A stretch of 64,000 nt of DNA from Pseudomonas viridiflava (GCF_900601905.1 NZ_UWFA01000289.1:248001-312000), one strand, 5' to 3'. Shown: positions 17,621 through 26,808, counted from the first letter of the stretch. Numbers and translations: made by a program. Notes: generated by a model not told the origin, from the letters alone.

Positions 17621-18504
17621 TGGCCAGCCTCGGCGGGCGCTGTCGGGACTTTTGCGCGGCTCACCAGTGCTGAAACGCCGATGGCCAGAATGATCAGCGC
17701 GCCGCCCAGCAACATGCGCAAGGTCGGGGTCTCGGCAAAGATCAGCCAGGCGAAGGTAATGCCGTAAACCGGCTCCATCGCAAACACCACCGCGGCGGTT
17801 CGCGCCTTGATCACCGCCAGGCTGGCGACGAACAGACTGTGGGCAAGGCCTGTACAGAAAACTCCCAGCAGGCTGATCCACAGCCAGTCCAGCGCCGAGA
17901 CGTCTCGCAACTGCGGGGCTGCCATTGGCAGTAAACAGGCCGCCACCACCAGGTTTTGAAGCAATGCCGCTTGCACCGCAGGCACTCGGCTGGAGCTGGC
18001 GCGATTGACCAGCGACAGCAGCGAGAAGGTCAGCCCGGAAAACACCGCCCAGAGCAATCCGCTCGTGGCGTCGCTGGCCAGATCGAACTCGGGGGTGACC
18101 AGCACCAGCCCGACGCTGACCAGCAGCACCAGCACGATTTCAGTGCTGCGGATTCGCTCCCGGAAGAACATCCCTTCGAGAATCACCGTGAATGCCGGAA
18201 AGCTGGCAAAGCCCAGGGTTGCGACCGCAACGCCGGAAATCTTCACTGCAATGAAAAACGCTACCCAGTGCGCTGCCAGCAACATGCCCGCGAGTATCAG
18301 CCGTAGCCAGTCTGCACGGCCCAGGGTTTTCCAGGGCGTGGCGCTGGCAAAACGGGCGAACAACGCCAGTGCAATGACTGCAAAAAAACCGCGACCGAAC
18401 ACGATAACCAGAGGTGAAGCGCTGGCCAGTTTGCCGATTACACCGGTCAGGCCGAACAGCAAAGCACCAAGATGCAAGGCGCCAAGGGCGGAGCGTGGGG
18501 TCAT
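17617..18504 (-). CDS. EamA family (DMT superfamily) transporter
   Basis: This 295-residue inner-membrane protein has ten predicted helices in two EamA repeats, each of five helices (first GALLFGLTGVIGKLA, second AVFSGLTFSLLSLVN). The second repeat carries the conserved AVVFAMEPVYGITFAWLIFAE segment. Relatives export amino acids or other metabolites. The substrate cannot be called from sequence. Its 3' end overlaps the SelW-like gene, so transcription from the two may collide. Confidence 0.9.
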   Translation of the reverse strand: MTPRSALGALHLGALLFGLTGVIGKLASASPLVIVFGRGFFAVIALALFARFASATPWKTLGRADWLRLILAGMLLAAHWVAFFIAVKISGVAVATLGFASFPAFTVILEGMFFRERIRSTEIVLVLLVSVGLVLVTPEFDLASDATSGLLWAVFSGLTFSLLSLVNRASSSRVPAVQAALLQNLVVAACLLPMAAPQLRDVSALDWLWISLLGVFCTGLAHSLFVASLAVIKARTAAVVFAMEPVYGITFAWLIFAETPTLRMLLGGALIILAIGVSALVSRAKVPTAPAEAGH

Positions 18505-18665
18505 GGTTGTCCCTTGTTGATCAGGATTAAATCCCTGTAGGTGCTCTTGAGGTCTTACAGGGACGGGGTCGCCTCAGCCTGCATTGTCACGTCACTGCCA
18601 CAACCCCGTCACATTCGATTAACCGGCATGGGCCACTCTCTTTCAAACCCTGCCGGAGGTTGCCC

Positions 18666-19493
18666 ATGAGCAGTGCTCAGCTTGCCAAACCCAGCCGTAA
18701 GCAACATGTGCGCACGTTGTGGATTTCCGATGTGCATCTGGGGACTCGTGACTGCCAGGCTGAACACCTGTCGCGTTTTCTCAAGGGCTACCAGGCCGAC
18801 AAGGTCTATCTGGTCGGGGACATCATAGACGGCTGGAAGCTGCGCAGCGGCATGTATTGGCCGCAGGCTCACACCAATGTGATTCGTCGCCTGCTGACCA
18901 TGAGCAAACGCGGCACCGAGGTGATTTACGTCACCGGTAACCACGACGAATTCCTGCGCCGCTATTCGAAGCTGATCCTGGGCAACATCCAGTTGGTGGA
19001 TGAGGCCGAGCACGTCACCGCCGATGGCCGTCGGTTGCTGGTCATCCACGGCGATCAATTCGACGTGATCACGCGTTATCACCGCTGGCTGGCGTTTCTG
19101 GGCGATTCGGCCTACGAATTCACCCTGACCTTGAATCGCTGGCTCAATCATTGGCGAGCGAAGTACGGCTACGGGTACTGGTCGCTTTCGGCGTACCTCA
19201 AGCACAAGGTCAAGACCGCGGTCAGCTTCATCAGTGATTTCGAAGAAGCTATCGCTCACGAATGCGTCAAGCGCGGTCTGGATGGTGTGGTCTGCGGCCA
19301 CATTCACCACGCCGAAATCCGCACCGTAGGTGGCGTGGAATACCTCAATTGCGGCGATTGGGTGGAGTCCTGCACCGCGCTGATCGAACATCTGGACGGC
19401 ACGATTGAGCTGTTTCGCCTGGCCGATGCACATCTGAAACAAAAAGAGCTGCTGGCTCAGCAAGAGGCCCCGGCCAGCGAGCCAGTGCTCTGA
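18666..19493 (+). CDS. LpxH-like UDP-2,3-diacylglucosamine diphosphatase/metallophosphoesterase
   Basis: This 275-residue metallophosphoesterase has the binuclear metal motifs SDVHLGT (about 20), GDIIDGW, GNHDE, HGDQFD and GHIHHAE. The overall layout matches LpxH-like proteins that remove UMP from UDP-diacylglucosamine in lipid A synthesis, but this version is longer than the 240-residue canonical LpxH and belongs to a second subgroup often annotated the same way. Its substrate is therefore an inference. GGAGG precedes ATG 18666; TTG 18660 is less likely. Confidence 0.82.
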   Translation: MSSAQLAKPSRKQHVRTLWISDVHLGTRDCQAEHLSRFLKGYQADKVYLVGDIIDGWKLRSGMYWPQAHTNVIRRLLTMSKRGTEVIYVTGNHDEFLRRYSKLILGNIQLVDEAEHVTADGRRLLVIHGDQFDVITRYHRWLAFLGDSAYEFTLTLNRWLNHWRAKYGYGYWSLSAYLKHKVKTAVSFISDFEEAIAHECVKRGLDGVVCGHIHHAEIRTVGGVEYLNCGDWVESCTALIEHLDGTIELFRLADAHLKQKELLAQQEAPASEPVL

Positions 19494-19506
19494 TCCGGCG
19501 CAGGTA

Positions 19507-19818
19507 CTAGAAGGGCACCTTGCCGATGATCATGTCCCGATACATGACGAAGTCGCCCAGAAGGCTGTAGAACGGATGCTGAAAGGTGGCGGGGCGGTTT
19601 TTTTCGAAAAAGAAATGGCCGACCCAGGCAAAGGCATATCCGGCTACGGGCACGAGCCAGATCAACCCCCAATTACCGCTGCCCAGCACGAAGGCCAGCA
19701 GGAATATCACCAGTGTGGTGCCCACGAAGTGCAATCGGCGGCACGTGCTGCTCTGGTGTTCCTGCAAATAGTAAGGATAGAAATCGGCGAAGCGGGTAAA
19801 CGATTTGGTGGTTTCCAT
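19507..19818 (-). CDS. Mpo1-like/DUF962 family membrane protein
   Basis: This 103-residue protein belongs to the DUF962 (Mpo1/YGL010w-like) family. It has YYLQEHQSSTCRRLHFVGTT, two hydrophobic helices (about 35-70) and HFFFEKNRPATFQHPFYSLL. In yeast Mpo1 is an iron-dependent dioxygenase in sphingolipid breakdown; the His residues here fit but the bacterial role is unknown. I use ATG 19818 (METTKSFT); the frame extends upstream without a better start. Confidence 0.88.
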   Translation of the reverse strand: METTKSFTRFADFYPYYLQEHQSSTCRRLHFVGTTLVIFLLAFVLGSGNWGLIWLVPVAGYAFAWVGHFFFEKNRPATFQHPFYSLLGDFVMYRDMIIGKVPF

Positions 19819-19912
19819 GGCTGGAGTTCCTGATCGTGATCGCTGTGAGTCCAGGCTACTGCGAGCGTAACGCTCGCTGCGCCCGGCGTCAGCAGACAGT
19901 AAACCTTTGCGA

Positions 19913-21367
19913 TCACTGACGCCAGAAGGCCGGAATGCACAAGACCAGTACAGTGATGATTTCCAGACGACCCAACAGCATGCCCAGCGACAGAATCCAT
20001 TTGGCCGCATCCGGCAGGGTGGCGAAGTTGCCCGCCGGGCCGATGGTTTCGCCCAGCCCCGGACCCACGCCAGATACGGTGCTGGCCGCGCCGGTCAAGG
20101 CGGTCATCCAGTCCAGGCCGAGCAGCGAGAGCAGCAGGGCGATGACACAGATGGTGATAGTGAAGAAAAAGGAAAAGGTGAGGATCGAGCGAACGATTTC
20201 ATCATCCAGGCGATGGCCGTTGTAGGTCTGTTTGAGCACCGCACGTGGGTGAATCAACTGATTGAGGTTGGCCTTGAGCAGGATGTAGGCGACCTGAAAG
20301 CGGAAAATTTTCACGCCGCCTGCGGTCGAGCCCGAGCAGCCGCCGATGAACCCCAGATAGAAGAAGAACATTAGGGCGAAATTGCCCCACAGGCTGTAGT
20401 CGCCCAGCGCGAAGCCGGTGGTGGTGACCACGGATGTCACGTTCAACGCCACATGGCGCAATGCGTCGTACCACGGCAGATCGGTGGTCAACCAATACCA
20501 GACGGTCATTACCAGCCAGGTGGCGAGCAGCAAACCGAGCAGACCCCGCACCTGTTCATCGCGAAACAGCGCGCCACGGTTACCGCGCAGGGTGGCGACG
20601 TACAGGGTAAACGGCAGGCTGCCAAGGATCATCACCACGATGGCGACCCAGTGCACGGCGGGCTCGGGCCACTTCGCCAGGGATTGGTCAGAGGTGGAGA
20701 AACCACCCGTGGAAATCGCTGACATGGCATGGTTGATTGCATCGAAGATGCTCATGCCCGCAGCCCAGAACGCCACGCTGCCCACGGCAGTGATACTGAC
20801 ATAGGCCAGTACGATGAATTTGGCCACCATGTGCGAGCGCGGCATGACCTTTTCCGAGCGGTCCGAGGATTCGGTCTGGAACAGGCGCATGCCACCGATG
20901 CGCAGCAACGGCAGAATCGCTACCGCCATGCCGATGAAGCCAATGCCGCCCAGCCAGTGCAGCATTGACCGCCAGATGAGAATGCCCGGCGACATGGCGT
21001 CCAGCCCGCTCAGTACCGTGGAGCCGGTAGCGGTGATGCCGGACATGCTTTCGAAGAACGAGTCGGTGTAGCTGATGTGCTGCGTCAGCAGGAACGGCAG
21101 CGCGGCAAACACGCAGACCACGATCCAGCTGGAAACGGTCAAAAGGTACATGTCCCGCGGACGCAGGTGTACATGTTCCGGTCGCCCGGGAGTGATCAGT
21201 GCCAGGCCGGCAATGAACGTGATGACACTGGCCCACAGGAAGGAGCGCAGATCCTCGAAGCGGTCGTAGATCACCAGCGTGATCATGGGCACGATCATGG
21301 CGATGGCCAGTGTGATCAGGAATATGCCGATAATGAAACCGATGATGCGAAGGGTCGGCAACGCCAT
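19913..21367 (-). CDS. trkH: TrkH family potassium uptake protein
   Basis: This 484-residue inner-membrane channel subunit imports potassium together with the TrkA gating protein, which is not in this window. It has four pseudo-repeat pore loops, seen as SMSGITATGSTVL, HAMSAISTGGFSTS, ALNVTSVVTTTGFALGD and TGAASTVSGVGPGLGE, with the filter glycines. About ten helices are predicted. It is monocistronic and minus strand. Confidence 0.95.
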   Translation of the reverse strand: MALPTLRIIGFIIGIFLITLAIAMIVPMITLVIYDRFEDLRSFLWASVITFIAGLALITPGRPEHVHLRPRDMYLLTVSSWIVVCVFAALPFLLTQHISYTDSFFESMSGITATGSTVLSGLDAMSPGILIWRSMLHWLGGIGFIGMAVAILPLLRIGGMRLFQTESSDRSEKVMPRSHMVAKFIVLAYVSITAVGSVAFWAAGMSIFDAINHAMSAISTGGFSTSDQSLAKWPEPAVHWVAIVVMILGSLPFTLYVATLRGNRGALFRDEQVRGLLGLLLATWLVMTVWYWLTTDLPWYDALRHVALNVTSVVTTTGFALGDYSLWGNFALMFFFYLGFIGGCSGSTAGGVKIFRFQVAYILLKANLNQLIHPRAVLKQTYNGHRLDDEIVRSILTFSFFFTITICVIALLLSLLGLDWMTALTGAASTVSGVGPGLGETIGPAGNFATLPDAAKWILSLGMLLGRLEIITVLVLCIPAFWRQ

Positions 21368-21529
21368 GTAGTCACTCTGACTTGTTCGAGGAAAGGCGCC
21401 ATTCTACCTGCGACCATCGCCATGTAAACCAGACGTCGTTCGACGCGGCGTGTAAGTAATTGCCCTGCCGGTTCGTTATCCGAGAGCACAGGCTCTAGAA
21501 TGGTCCATCATTTCCCAAGGAGGTTGCCC

Positions 21530-22090
21530 ATGGAGGCGCTCGACGTATTGCTCAATCGGGTTTCGGTTCCACGATTGATCGACCCGGCCCCGGATGCCGC
21601 TCAGCGTGAAATCCTCTTCAACGCGGCCATGCGTGCCCCGGACCACGGCCAGTTGCGGCCCTTTCGTTTCATCACCGTTGAAGGTGCTGCTCGCGAGCGT
21701 ATGGGCGACATGCTGGCGCAGGCTTTACAGGCCAGCGGCGCGGAAGTCACCGAGCAGGCGCTGGAAAAAGCCCGCCTGGGTCCGCTGCGAGCACCTTTGG
21801 TCGTGGTGGTGGTTGCGCGTTTGCAGGATCACTACAAGGTGCCGAAAGCCGAGCAGTTGATTACCGCCGGTTGCGCGGCGCACAGCGTGTTGCTGGCTTC
21901 ATACGCATTGGGCGTGGGCGCGGTCTGGCGTACGGGTGACCTTTCTTATTCACCGATGGTTGCCGAAGGTTTTGGCCTGACCGCCGATGAAGAAGTCATC
22001 GCGTTTCTGTATCTGGGCACGCCACTGAATCCTCCGCGCACGGCAGCGAAAGTCGATGTGGTGGATTTTGTCAGTGTGTGGCAGGGTTGA
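21530..22090 (+). CDS. YdjA-like NAD(P)H nitroreductase
   Basis: This 186-residue flavoprotein belongs to the small nitroreductase family. It has AAMRAPDHGQLRPFRFI (FMN phosphate contact), PLVVVVVARL, and QLITAGCAAHSVLLASYALGVGAVW. The length matches YdjA. GGAGG lies upstream of ATG 21530; an earlier in-frame start at 21500 lacks one. It is a cytoplasmic reductase with unknown physiological substrate. Confidence 0.9.
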   Translation: MEALDVLLNRVSVPRLIDPAPDAAQREILFNAAMRAPDHGQLRPFRFITVEGAARERMGDMLAQALQASGAEVTEQALEKARLGPLRAPLVVVVVARLQDHYKVPKAEQLITAGCAAHSVLLASYALGVGAVWRTGDLSYSPMVAEGFGLTADEEVIAFLYLGTPLNPPRTAAKVDVVDFVSVWQG

Positions 22091-22179
22091 GCTGAAGATA
22101 TAGATATGTCGCATTACTTCTGTGTGGCGGTTGACCTGGGCTGCATCAGGATGACAGGCATGGGTATGTACACATCTTT

Positions 22180-22440
22180 TTTGCGTACATATCCATTGTT
22201 GAGGTAACGGCCACTTAGTGTTGCGCCCTTACGGCGCGTCACTTTTTTCAGACGCCAAAAAAGTAACCAAAAAGGCTGTGCCCCACCACTCGGTCCCTCG
22301 CCTGGGCTCGGCATGCCCGTAATCCGACATTGATTCGGCGGGCCGCCGCGAAGGGCCATCCCTGGCCCAGCGCGGCTAAACCGGCATCCATGCCGGTTCG
22401 CCCGCCGCCTCAATGTCGGATTCCGGCCAGCGTGGTTTTA
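22180..22440. repeat. hairpin-rich intergenic repeat between nitroreductase and Cpx-like kinase genes
   Basis: The 402-base gap 22091-22492 holds no gene. It contains several nested stems: GTCACTTTTTTC with GAAGTAAC-like partner near 22241-22268; GGGCCATCCCTGGCCC at 22354-22369; AACCGGCATCCATGCCGGTT at 22379-22398; and long arms TCCGACATTGATTCGGCGGG (from 22323) and CCCGCCGCCTCAATGTCGGA (22401-22420). It is not the REP classes seen elsewhere here. It resembles dispersed Pseudomonas repeats. Confidence 0.6.
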
Positions 22441-22492
22441 CGAGGCACCAAGATCAAGATCAAAAGCAGATCAAAAGCCAGGGCAACGCTAA

Positions 22493-23830
22493 TTACACCG
22501 CTGGACCTGTTGGCTCGGCCGGTAAATCAATAATCGCCACAAACCCGCCGTCCGGATGATTGTTCAGGATCAGGTCACCGCCATGGCGTTGTGCGGCGCG
22601 GCGGGCGATGGCCAGGCCCAGGCCGTGCCCTGCCGCCGTCTGGCCAGGCGCGCGGTAGAAGGGTTCGCCCAGTTGCGCCAAATGTTCGGGCGCAACACCG
22701 GGGCCGCGATCGCGTACGCTCAGTTGCAGTCGATCGCCCACCCGCGCGGCCTGCACGTCAATCGGCTGGCCTTGAGGGTTGAAGCGCAGGGCATTGCGCA
22801 GCAGGTTGTCGACAGCGCGTTCGATCATGTCGGGCCAGCCGTGCAACGCCAGGTGGTCCTGAACCTGCACGCGGATCTGCTGATCGCCGCCGTCCAGTGT
22901 GGCGTCGTTCTTGATGCGCAACAGCAGCGCCTTGAGGTCAACCGGTTCGGCGCTGCTCAGCTCCGCATCGAGCCTTGCCAGCGCCAGAATCTCGCTGATC
23001 AGCGCCTCCAGGCGATCACATTCTCGACTCAGACGCGGCCAGAGCTTTTCCCGCTCGGCAGGTTCGGCGCGTTCCGCCAGAGCCAGGGCGATACGCAGCC
23101 GCGCCAGAGGTGAGCGCAACTCGTGGGAAACATCGCGCAGCAGTTGTCGCTGACTGCCGATCAGGCTTTGCAGGCGAGCGCCCATCCGGTTGAAGTCGTT
23201 GGCCAGCACGCCGAATTCATCTCGGCGATTGGCCAGTTGCGCCAGGCTGTTCTGCTGGTAAGTGGTCTGCCCCAGATCATGCACTGCGCCACGCAGGCGG
23301 CTCAGTGGCCGGGTGATGGACAAGGTGACGAACAGGCTGAACAAGGTCAGCACCACCAAGGCGATCCCCAGTGCGCTGAGCGGCCACATCAGGCTGTCGC
23401 GATGCCAGGCGTCCAGTTCCGGGTGGGGAATGCGGTAGATGAAGAGGTAGGTTTCGCCGGTTTTATCGCTGGTGTATTCGCTGGTCAGACGCCGCCACGG
23501 CAGTTGCCTAGGGTCGTCACCCTGTCGGGCTTCGAGCGCGGCCGCACGGGGCGAAAAGGTGCCACGCACCACCGGGTCGCCGGTGTCATTGAGGACCTGG
23601 ACGTCCATATGGTTCTTGCGCTTGAGGCTTTGCAGGTAGTCCTGAGCCGCATCCGCGCCCTGATCTTCGTAGCGCTCGGTCCAGCTCTGCGGCAGTTTGC
23701 TCAACACCGGATGCCGACTGAGAATCCAGGCGTCCTGATTGAGCATATGCCCAAGCAGAATCGACAGGCCCGCAACCAGGGCAATGGCCAACCAGAAACT
23801 GGCCAGAATTCGCCAGAACAATGAGCGCAC
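22493..23830 (-). CDS. Cpx-like sensor histidine kinase
   Basis: This 445-residue inner-membrane kinase senses envelope stress. TM1 is at about 9-29, a periplasmic sensor at 30-148, TM2 at 149-172, then HAMP (about 173-225), HisKA with the phospho-accepting His 236 in RDVSHELRSPLARLR, and HATPase_c (DNLLRNALRFNP, DRGPGVAPEHL, GLGLAIARRAAQRHGG). It starts with GTG 23830, with GAGG seven bases upstream. The regulator and CpxP-like genes are upstream on the same strand, matching the P. aeruginosa PA3204-3206 set. Its partner is probably that regulator. Confidence 0.9.
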   Translation of the reverse strand: MRSLFWRILASFWLAIALVAGLSILLGHMLNQDAWILSRHPVLSKLPQSWTERYEDQGADAAQDYLQSLKRKNHMDVQVLNDTGDPVVRGTFSPRAAALEARQGDDPRQLPWRRLTSEYTSDKTGETYLFIYRIPHPELDAWHRDSLMWPLSALGIALVVLTLFSLFVTLSITRPLSRLRGAVHDLGQTTYQQNSLAQLANRRDEFGVLANDFNRMGARLQSLIGSQRQLLRDVSHELRSPLARLRIALALAERAEPAEREKLWPRLSRECDRLEALISEILALARLDAELSSAEPVDLKALLLRIKNDATLDGGDQQIRVQVQDHLALHGWPDMIERAVDNLLRNALRFNPQGQPIDVQAARVGDRLQLSVRDRGPGVAPEHLAQLGEPFYRAPGQTAAGHGLGLAIARRAAQRHGGDLILNNHPDGGFVAIIDLPAEPTGPAV

Positions 23831-23848
23831 AGGGAAACCTCACATAGG

Positions 23849-23880
23849 AAAACCCGGCACACTGGGGCATGCCGGGTTTG
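23849..23880 (-). terminator. hairpin between CpxP-like and kinase genes
   Basis: AAACCCGGCA at 23850-23859 and TGCCGGGTTT at 23870-23879 form a perfect 10-base stem with a 10-base loop. On the minus strand a short T-rich run (TTTTCC) follows. It could partly end transcription after the CpxP-like gene and lower kinase expression. Confidence 0.6.
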
Positions 23881-23894
23881 GATAGAGCAGTAGC

Positions 23895-24332
23895 TTACTG
23901 GGCTTTTTGCGCCTTTTGCGCTTTCCATGCTTCGAATTCAGCGCGTTCGGCCATTTTGGCAGCGCGCTCTTTCATCATTTCGTCGAACTCCTTCTGCTGG
24001 TCAGGCTTGAGCAGGCCGCGGATGTCGCTGTCGGTCTTGGTGCGTTTGGCGTCCAGTTCGTCCTTCATGGCTTTCTGGTCGGCCGGCGACAGTTTGGCCA
24101 GGTACTTCTGGGTGACTTCCTTGCGGTTGTGCATTTGGTCGCCCATCAGCCTGCGTACCTGGTCGCGCTGTTCGCGGGTCAGGTCCAGTTTGCCGAGCGG
24201 GCCGCGATCATGATGCATGCCTGCACGCGGGCCCTCAGGGCCGCCGAAACCAGGACCGTCTGCAGGTGGCATCGCCATGGCGACGGTAGGCAGAGCAGCA
24301 GCGAACATCAAAGCGATCAGAGTCTTGCGCAT
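23895..24332 (-). CDS. CpxP/Spy-family periplasmic protein
   Basis: This 145-residue periplasmic protein has a signal peptide (MRKTLIALMFAAALPTVAMA) and two LTxxQ-like helices (LDLTREQRDQVRRLM and LLKPDQQKEFDEMMKERAAK), the CpxP/Spy hallmark. Family members chaperone envelope proteins, and CpxP inhibits CpxA. It is encoded between the regulator and kinase genes, so it could give feedback to the kinase, which is inference. Confidence 0.9.
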   Translation of the reverse strand: MRKTLIALMFAAALPTVAMAMPPADGPGFGGPEGPRAGMHHDRGPLGKLDLTREQRDQVRRLMGDQMHNRKEVTQKYLAKLSPADQKAMKDELDAKRTKTDSDIRGLLKPDQQKEFDEMMKERAAKMAERAEFEAWKAQKAQKAQ

Positions 24333-24479
24333 GGTGTATCTCCTTGTCTGGAATCCGGCTCGTTGCCGGTTGAGGCCAGTTTAGGGAGATCAAGGTCAAG
24401 AGCGGTCAGGGGACTGTAAAGACTGGGTAAAGAGGGGGAGTAAGTGGCCTGACACAGCACCGGTGCCTGCGCTTGCAAC

Positions 24480-24575
24480 ATCGTGGGACCGGCTTTAGCC
24501 GGGAAGAGGGCAGTACATTCCGCACATTTGCGTGGTCATGAATGCAGCCTTCCCGGCTAAAGCCGGTCCCACGAT
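24480..24575. repeat. REP palindrome pair, class B
   Basis: Arms at 24480-24506 and 24549-24575 carry GTGGGACCGGCTTTAGCCGG and its complement, as perfect 27-base inverted complements. Each arm also holds an internal hairpin (CCGGCTTTAGCCGG). The same class recurs at 25798, 38806 and 57823. It lies between the regulator and CpxP-like genes. Confidence 0.88.
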
Positions 24576-24588
24576 ATGAGCAAGTCTT

Positions 24589-25266
24589 CTACTCGCTGTA
24601 ATAGTAACCACGACTGCGCAGCGCGACGATCCTCGGCCGACCATCCGGGTGTGGGCCGATCTTTTTGCGCAGGTTGCTGACGTGCATGTCGAGGCTGCGG
24701 TCATACAGCGTCAGTTTGCGGCCCAGTGCCAGTTGCGCCAGTTCCTGCTTGTCCAGCGGTTCGCCAGGTTGGCGCAGCAGGGCTTCGAGCAGGCGGCTTT
24801 CGGACATGGTCAGGGTCAGTTCCTGCTCGGCAATGATGACCACGCCGCGCACCGGGCTGAAGCTCAGGTCGCCGAGTTCCATCTGGGTCGAAACGGCCGT
24901 CGGGTGGCTGCGACGCAGCACGGCGCGCAGACGCGCTGTCAGCTCCCGAGGATCGCAGGGTTTGGCCAGGTAATCGTCGGCACCCAGCTCAAGGCCAAGA
25001 ATGCGGTCCAGGGGTTCGCCACGGGCCGACAGCATCAAGACGGGCAGATCGGGGTGGTCACTGCGCAATTGCTTGAGCAGTTCCAGGCCGCTGCCGTCAG
25101 GCAGCATCACGTCCAGCACCACGGCGGCGGGCGCGGATTCGGCAAGGGCGCGGCGTGCGCTGCTGCCGTCGTGGCAGGCGCGGACCAGAAAACCTTCCTG
25201 GCTCAGCCAACTGCACAGCAGCTCACAGAGCTCCTGATCATCATCAATAAGTAACAGCTCGCTCAT
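24589..25266 (-). CDS. OmpR/CpxR-like response regulator
   Basis: This 225-residue regulator has a receiver domain with acidic pocket DDD (residues 8-10), phospho-acceptor Asp 52 in VVLDVMLPDGSG and Lys 102 in AKPCDP, followed by an OmpR winged-helix DNA-binding domain ending RKIGPHPDGRPRIVALRSRGYYYSE. It is upstream of the CpxP-like and kinase genes and is the likely partner of the kinase. The homologous P. aeruginosa CpxR activates the mexAB-oprM efflux operon, which suggests, but does not show, a similar regulon. Confidence 0.92.
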   Translation of the reverse strand: MSELLLIDDDQELCELLCSWLSQEGFLVRACHDGSSARRALAESAPAAVVLDVMLPDGSGLELLKQLRSDHPDLPVLMLSARGEPLDRILGLELGADDYLAKPCDPRELTARLRAVLRRSHPTAVSTQMELGDLSFSPVRGVVIIAEQELTLTMSESRLLEALLRQPGEPLDKQELAQLALGRKLTLYDRSLDMHVSNLRKKIGPHPDGRPRIVALRSRGYYYSE

Positions 25267-25273
25267 TTCTCAC

Positions 25274-25684
25274 TCAATTTAGCCACTGTCGACGCTGCTT
25301 ACGTCCACCGCGAGCAAAGATACCGCACAGAAGGGCTATCAGCGCAACGCCACCGCCGGTCACGAACCATTGCTGTTGTTCGGTGAGCAGGCGTTGCGGT
25401 TCAACGGATTGTGCTTCTTTGAGCTGCAACTTGAGCCTTTGGTTCTCCTGTCGCAGCCGACTCAATTGAGCGGTGTCGCGTTCGGCATCGACATTCTGCA
25501 GTTGCCTGAGCAGTTCCTGACGCTGGCGTTCGCTTTCTGTCAGCCGCTGTTGCAGATCGCTGATCTGGTTCGCCGAGGTGGGCAGCGGTAATGCATGAAC
25601 AACTGAACCGTTGGCTTCCTCGGCCCAGGCATTTGCGCCTGATGCCAATACCGCTACCAGCAGACACACCGAACCTGAACGCAT
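25274..25684 (-). CDS. coiled-coil membrane protein resembling the YgiM C-terminus
   Basis: This 136-residue protein has a signal peptide (MRSGSVCLLVAVLASGANAW), a long coiled coil (about 40-95, ISDLQQRLTESERQRQELLR) and a C-terminal membrane helix with a basic tail (WFVTGGGVALIALLCGIFA then RGGRKQRR). The last part matches the tail of YgiM/TIGR04211 SH3 proteins, but the SH3 domain itself is absent. AGGAG precedes ATG 25684. It is 7 bases upstream of the regulator, so probably the same operon and perhaps related to envelope stress. Confidence 0.75.
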   Translation of the reverse strand: MRSGSVCLLVAVLASGANAWAEEANGSVVHALPLPTSANQISDLQQRLTESERQRQELLRQLQNVDAERDTAQLSRLRQENQRLKLQLKEAQSVEPQRLLTEQQQWFVTGGGVALIALLCGIFARGGRKQRRQWLN

Positions 25685-25797
25685 CTGAACTCCTGTTGTT
25701 TTTGGAAAGACCGCGTGTTCGATGATCAATCGAATATTCAACAGGTTGTCGGCAGGGCGTTGAGAATGATTAGCGAGGGGGAGCATGTGTGATCGGC

Positions 25798-25826
25798 TCG
25801 TGGGACCGGCTTTGGCCGGTCCCACG
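25798..25826. repeat. solo REP hairpin, class B
   Basis: GTGGGACCGG/CCGGTCCCAC form one palindrome around TTTGG at about 25800-25825. It is a single unit rather than an inverted pair. It lies 3' of the yciI-like gene and upstream of the coiled-coil gene. Confidence 0.75.
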
Positions 25827-25838
25827 TTCGATGCAGGA

Positions 25839-26138
25839 TTAAGGCAGCACTTGCTTGAAAGGCTTGACCACGACATTGCCATAGACGCCAGCCGCCACGA
25901 ACGGATCGGCTTCGGCCCAGCTTTTGGCCGCACCGAGGGATTCAAATTCGGCCACGATCAGGCTGCCGGAGAAACCCGCCGCGCCAGGATCGTTACTGTC
26001 CACCGCCGGGTGCGGCCCGGCAAGAACCAGGCGGCCTTGCGCCTTGAGCGCATTAAGGCGCTCCAGGTGAGCGGGGCGCACGCTCAAGCGTTTTTCCAGG
26101 GAATTCTCGACGTCTGTGGCAATGATTGCGTAGAGCAT
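25839..26138 (-). CDS. YciI-like protein
   Basis: This 99-residue protein belongs to the YciI/YCII family. It has [42 protein letters not shown] and the conserved [18 protein letters not shown]. Some relatives are hydrolases or dechlorinases; the function here is unknown. The yciB stop is one base upstream of its ATG, so the two genes are probably translationally coupled. Confidence 0.92.
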   Translation of the reverse strand: MLYAIIATDVENSLEKRLSVRPAHLERLNALKAQGRLVLAGPHPAVDSNDPGAAGFSGSLIVAEFESLGAAKSWAEADPFVAAGVYGNVVVKPFKQVLP

Positions 26139-26139
26139 G

Positions 26140-26742
26140 TCAGTCCTCGGTTTTCGTGGTGGGCGGCGTCGCGGCCGGGTCATTCATGTGCTTGGCCAGG
26201 AACAGGCCCTGACCAATCAGGAACAGCAGGGTCATGCCCAGGCTGCCGAATACTTTGAAGTCGACCCAGAATTCCTGATAGGTGAAGGCCACATAAAGGT
26301 TGGCCGCACCACAGAACAGGAAGAAGATGACCCAGGCGATGTTCAGTTTGGTCCAGATCGCCTGAGGCAAGCTCAGGGCGTGACCCATGATGCGCTGGAT
26401 CAGCGGGCGGTCGCCGATGAAGTGGCTACCGGCAAATGCCAGCGCAAACAGCCAGTTCACCACCGGCGCTTTCCATTTCAGAAAGGTTTCGCTGTGGAAA
26501 GCCAGCGTCAGGCTACCGAACACCAGGCACGCAGCGAGGGTCAGCCACTGGCTTTTTTCCAGCTTGCCCTGCTTGACGAACAGGATGCCGTAGACCACCA
26601 CTGAACTGACGATCAGCATGGCGGTCGCACTGAAAATACCACCCAGCGTGTAGCTGTCGCCGAGGATCTCGACAGGGCGAGGATCGATTTTATAAACGAT
26701 GAAAAACAGCAGCAGCGGGATGAAGTCGATGAATTGTTTCAC
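26140..26742 (-). CDS. yciB: inner-membrane septation/spanning protein YciB
   Basis: This 200-residue inner-membrane protein with five or so helices matches YciB (formerly intracellular septation protein A/IspA family). Family motifs are [41 protein letters not shown] and [22 protein letters not shown] place the start at GTG 26742 because family proteins begin MKQFIDF; the frame runs to 26781 without a good alternative. YciB interacts with cell-elongation and division proteins in E. coli. It is coupled to yciI downstream. Confidence 0.9.
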   Translation of the reverse strand: MKQFIDFIPLLLFFIVYKIDPRPVEILGDSYTLGGIFSATAMLIVSSVVVYGILFVKQGKLEKSQWLTLAACLVFGSLTLAFHSETFLKWKAPVVNWLFALAFAGSHFIGDRPLIQRIMGHALSLPQAIWTKLNIAWVIFFLFCGAANLYVAFTYQEFWVDFKVFGSLGMTLLFLIGQGLFLAKHMNDPAATPPTTKTED

Positions 26743-26808
26743 AATGGCAGCCAGACGCAGGATGTGACGGCATAATAACAAACATCAATGATAGCGAAAG
26801 CGCCACCT

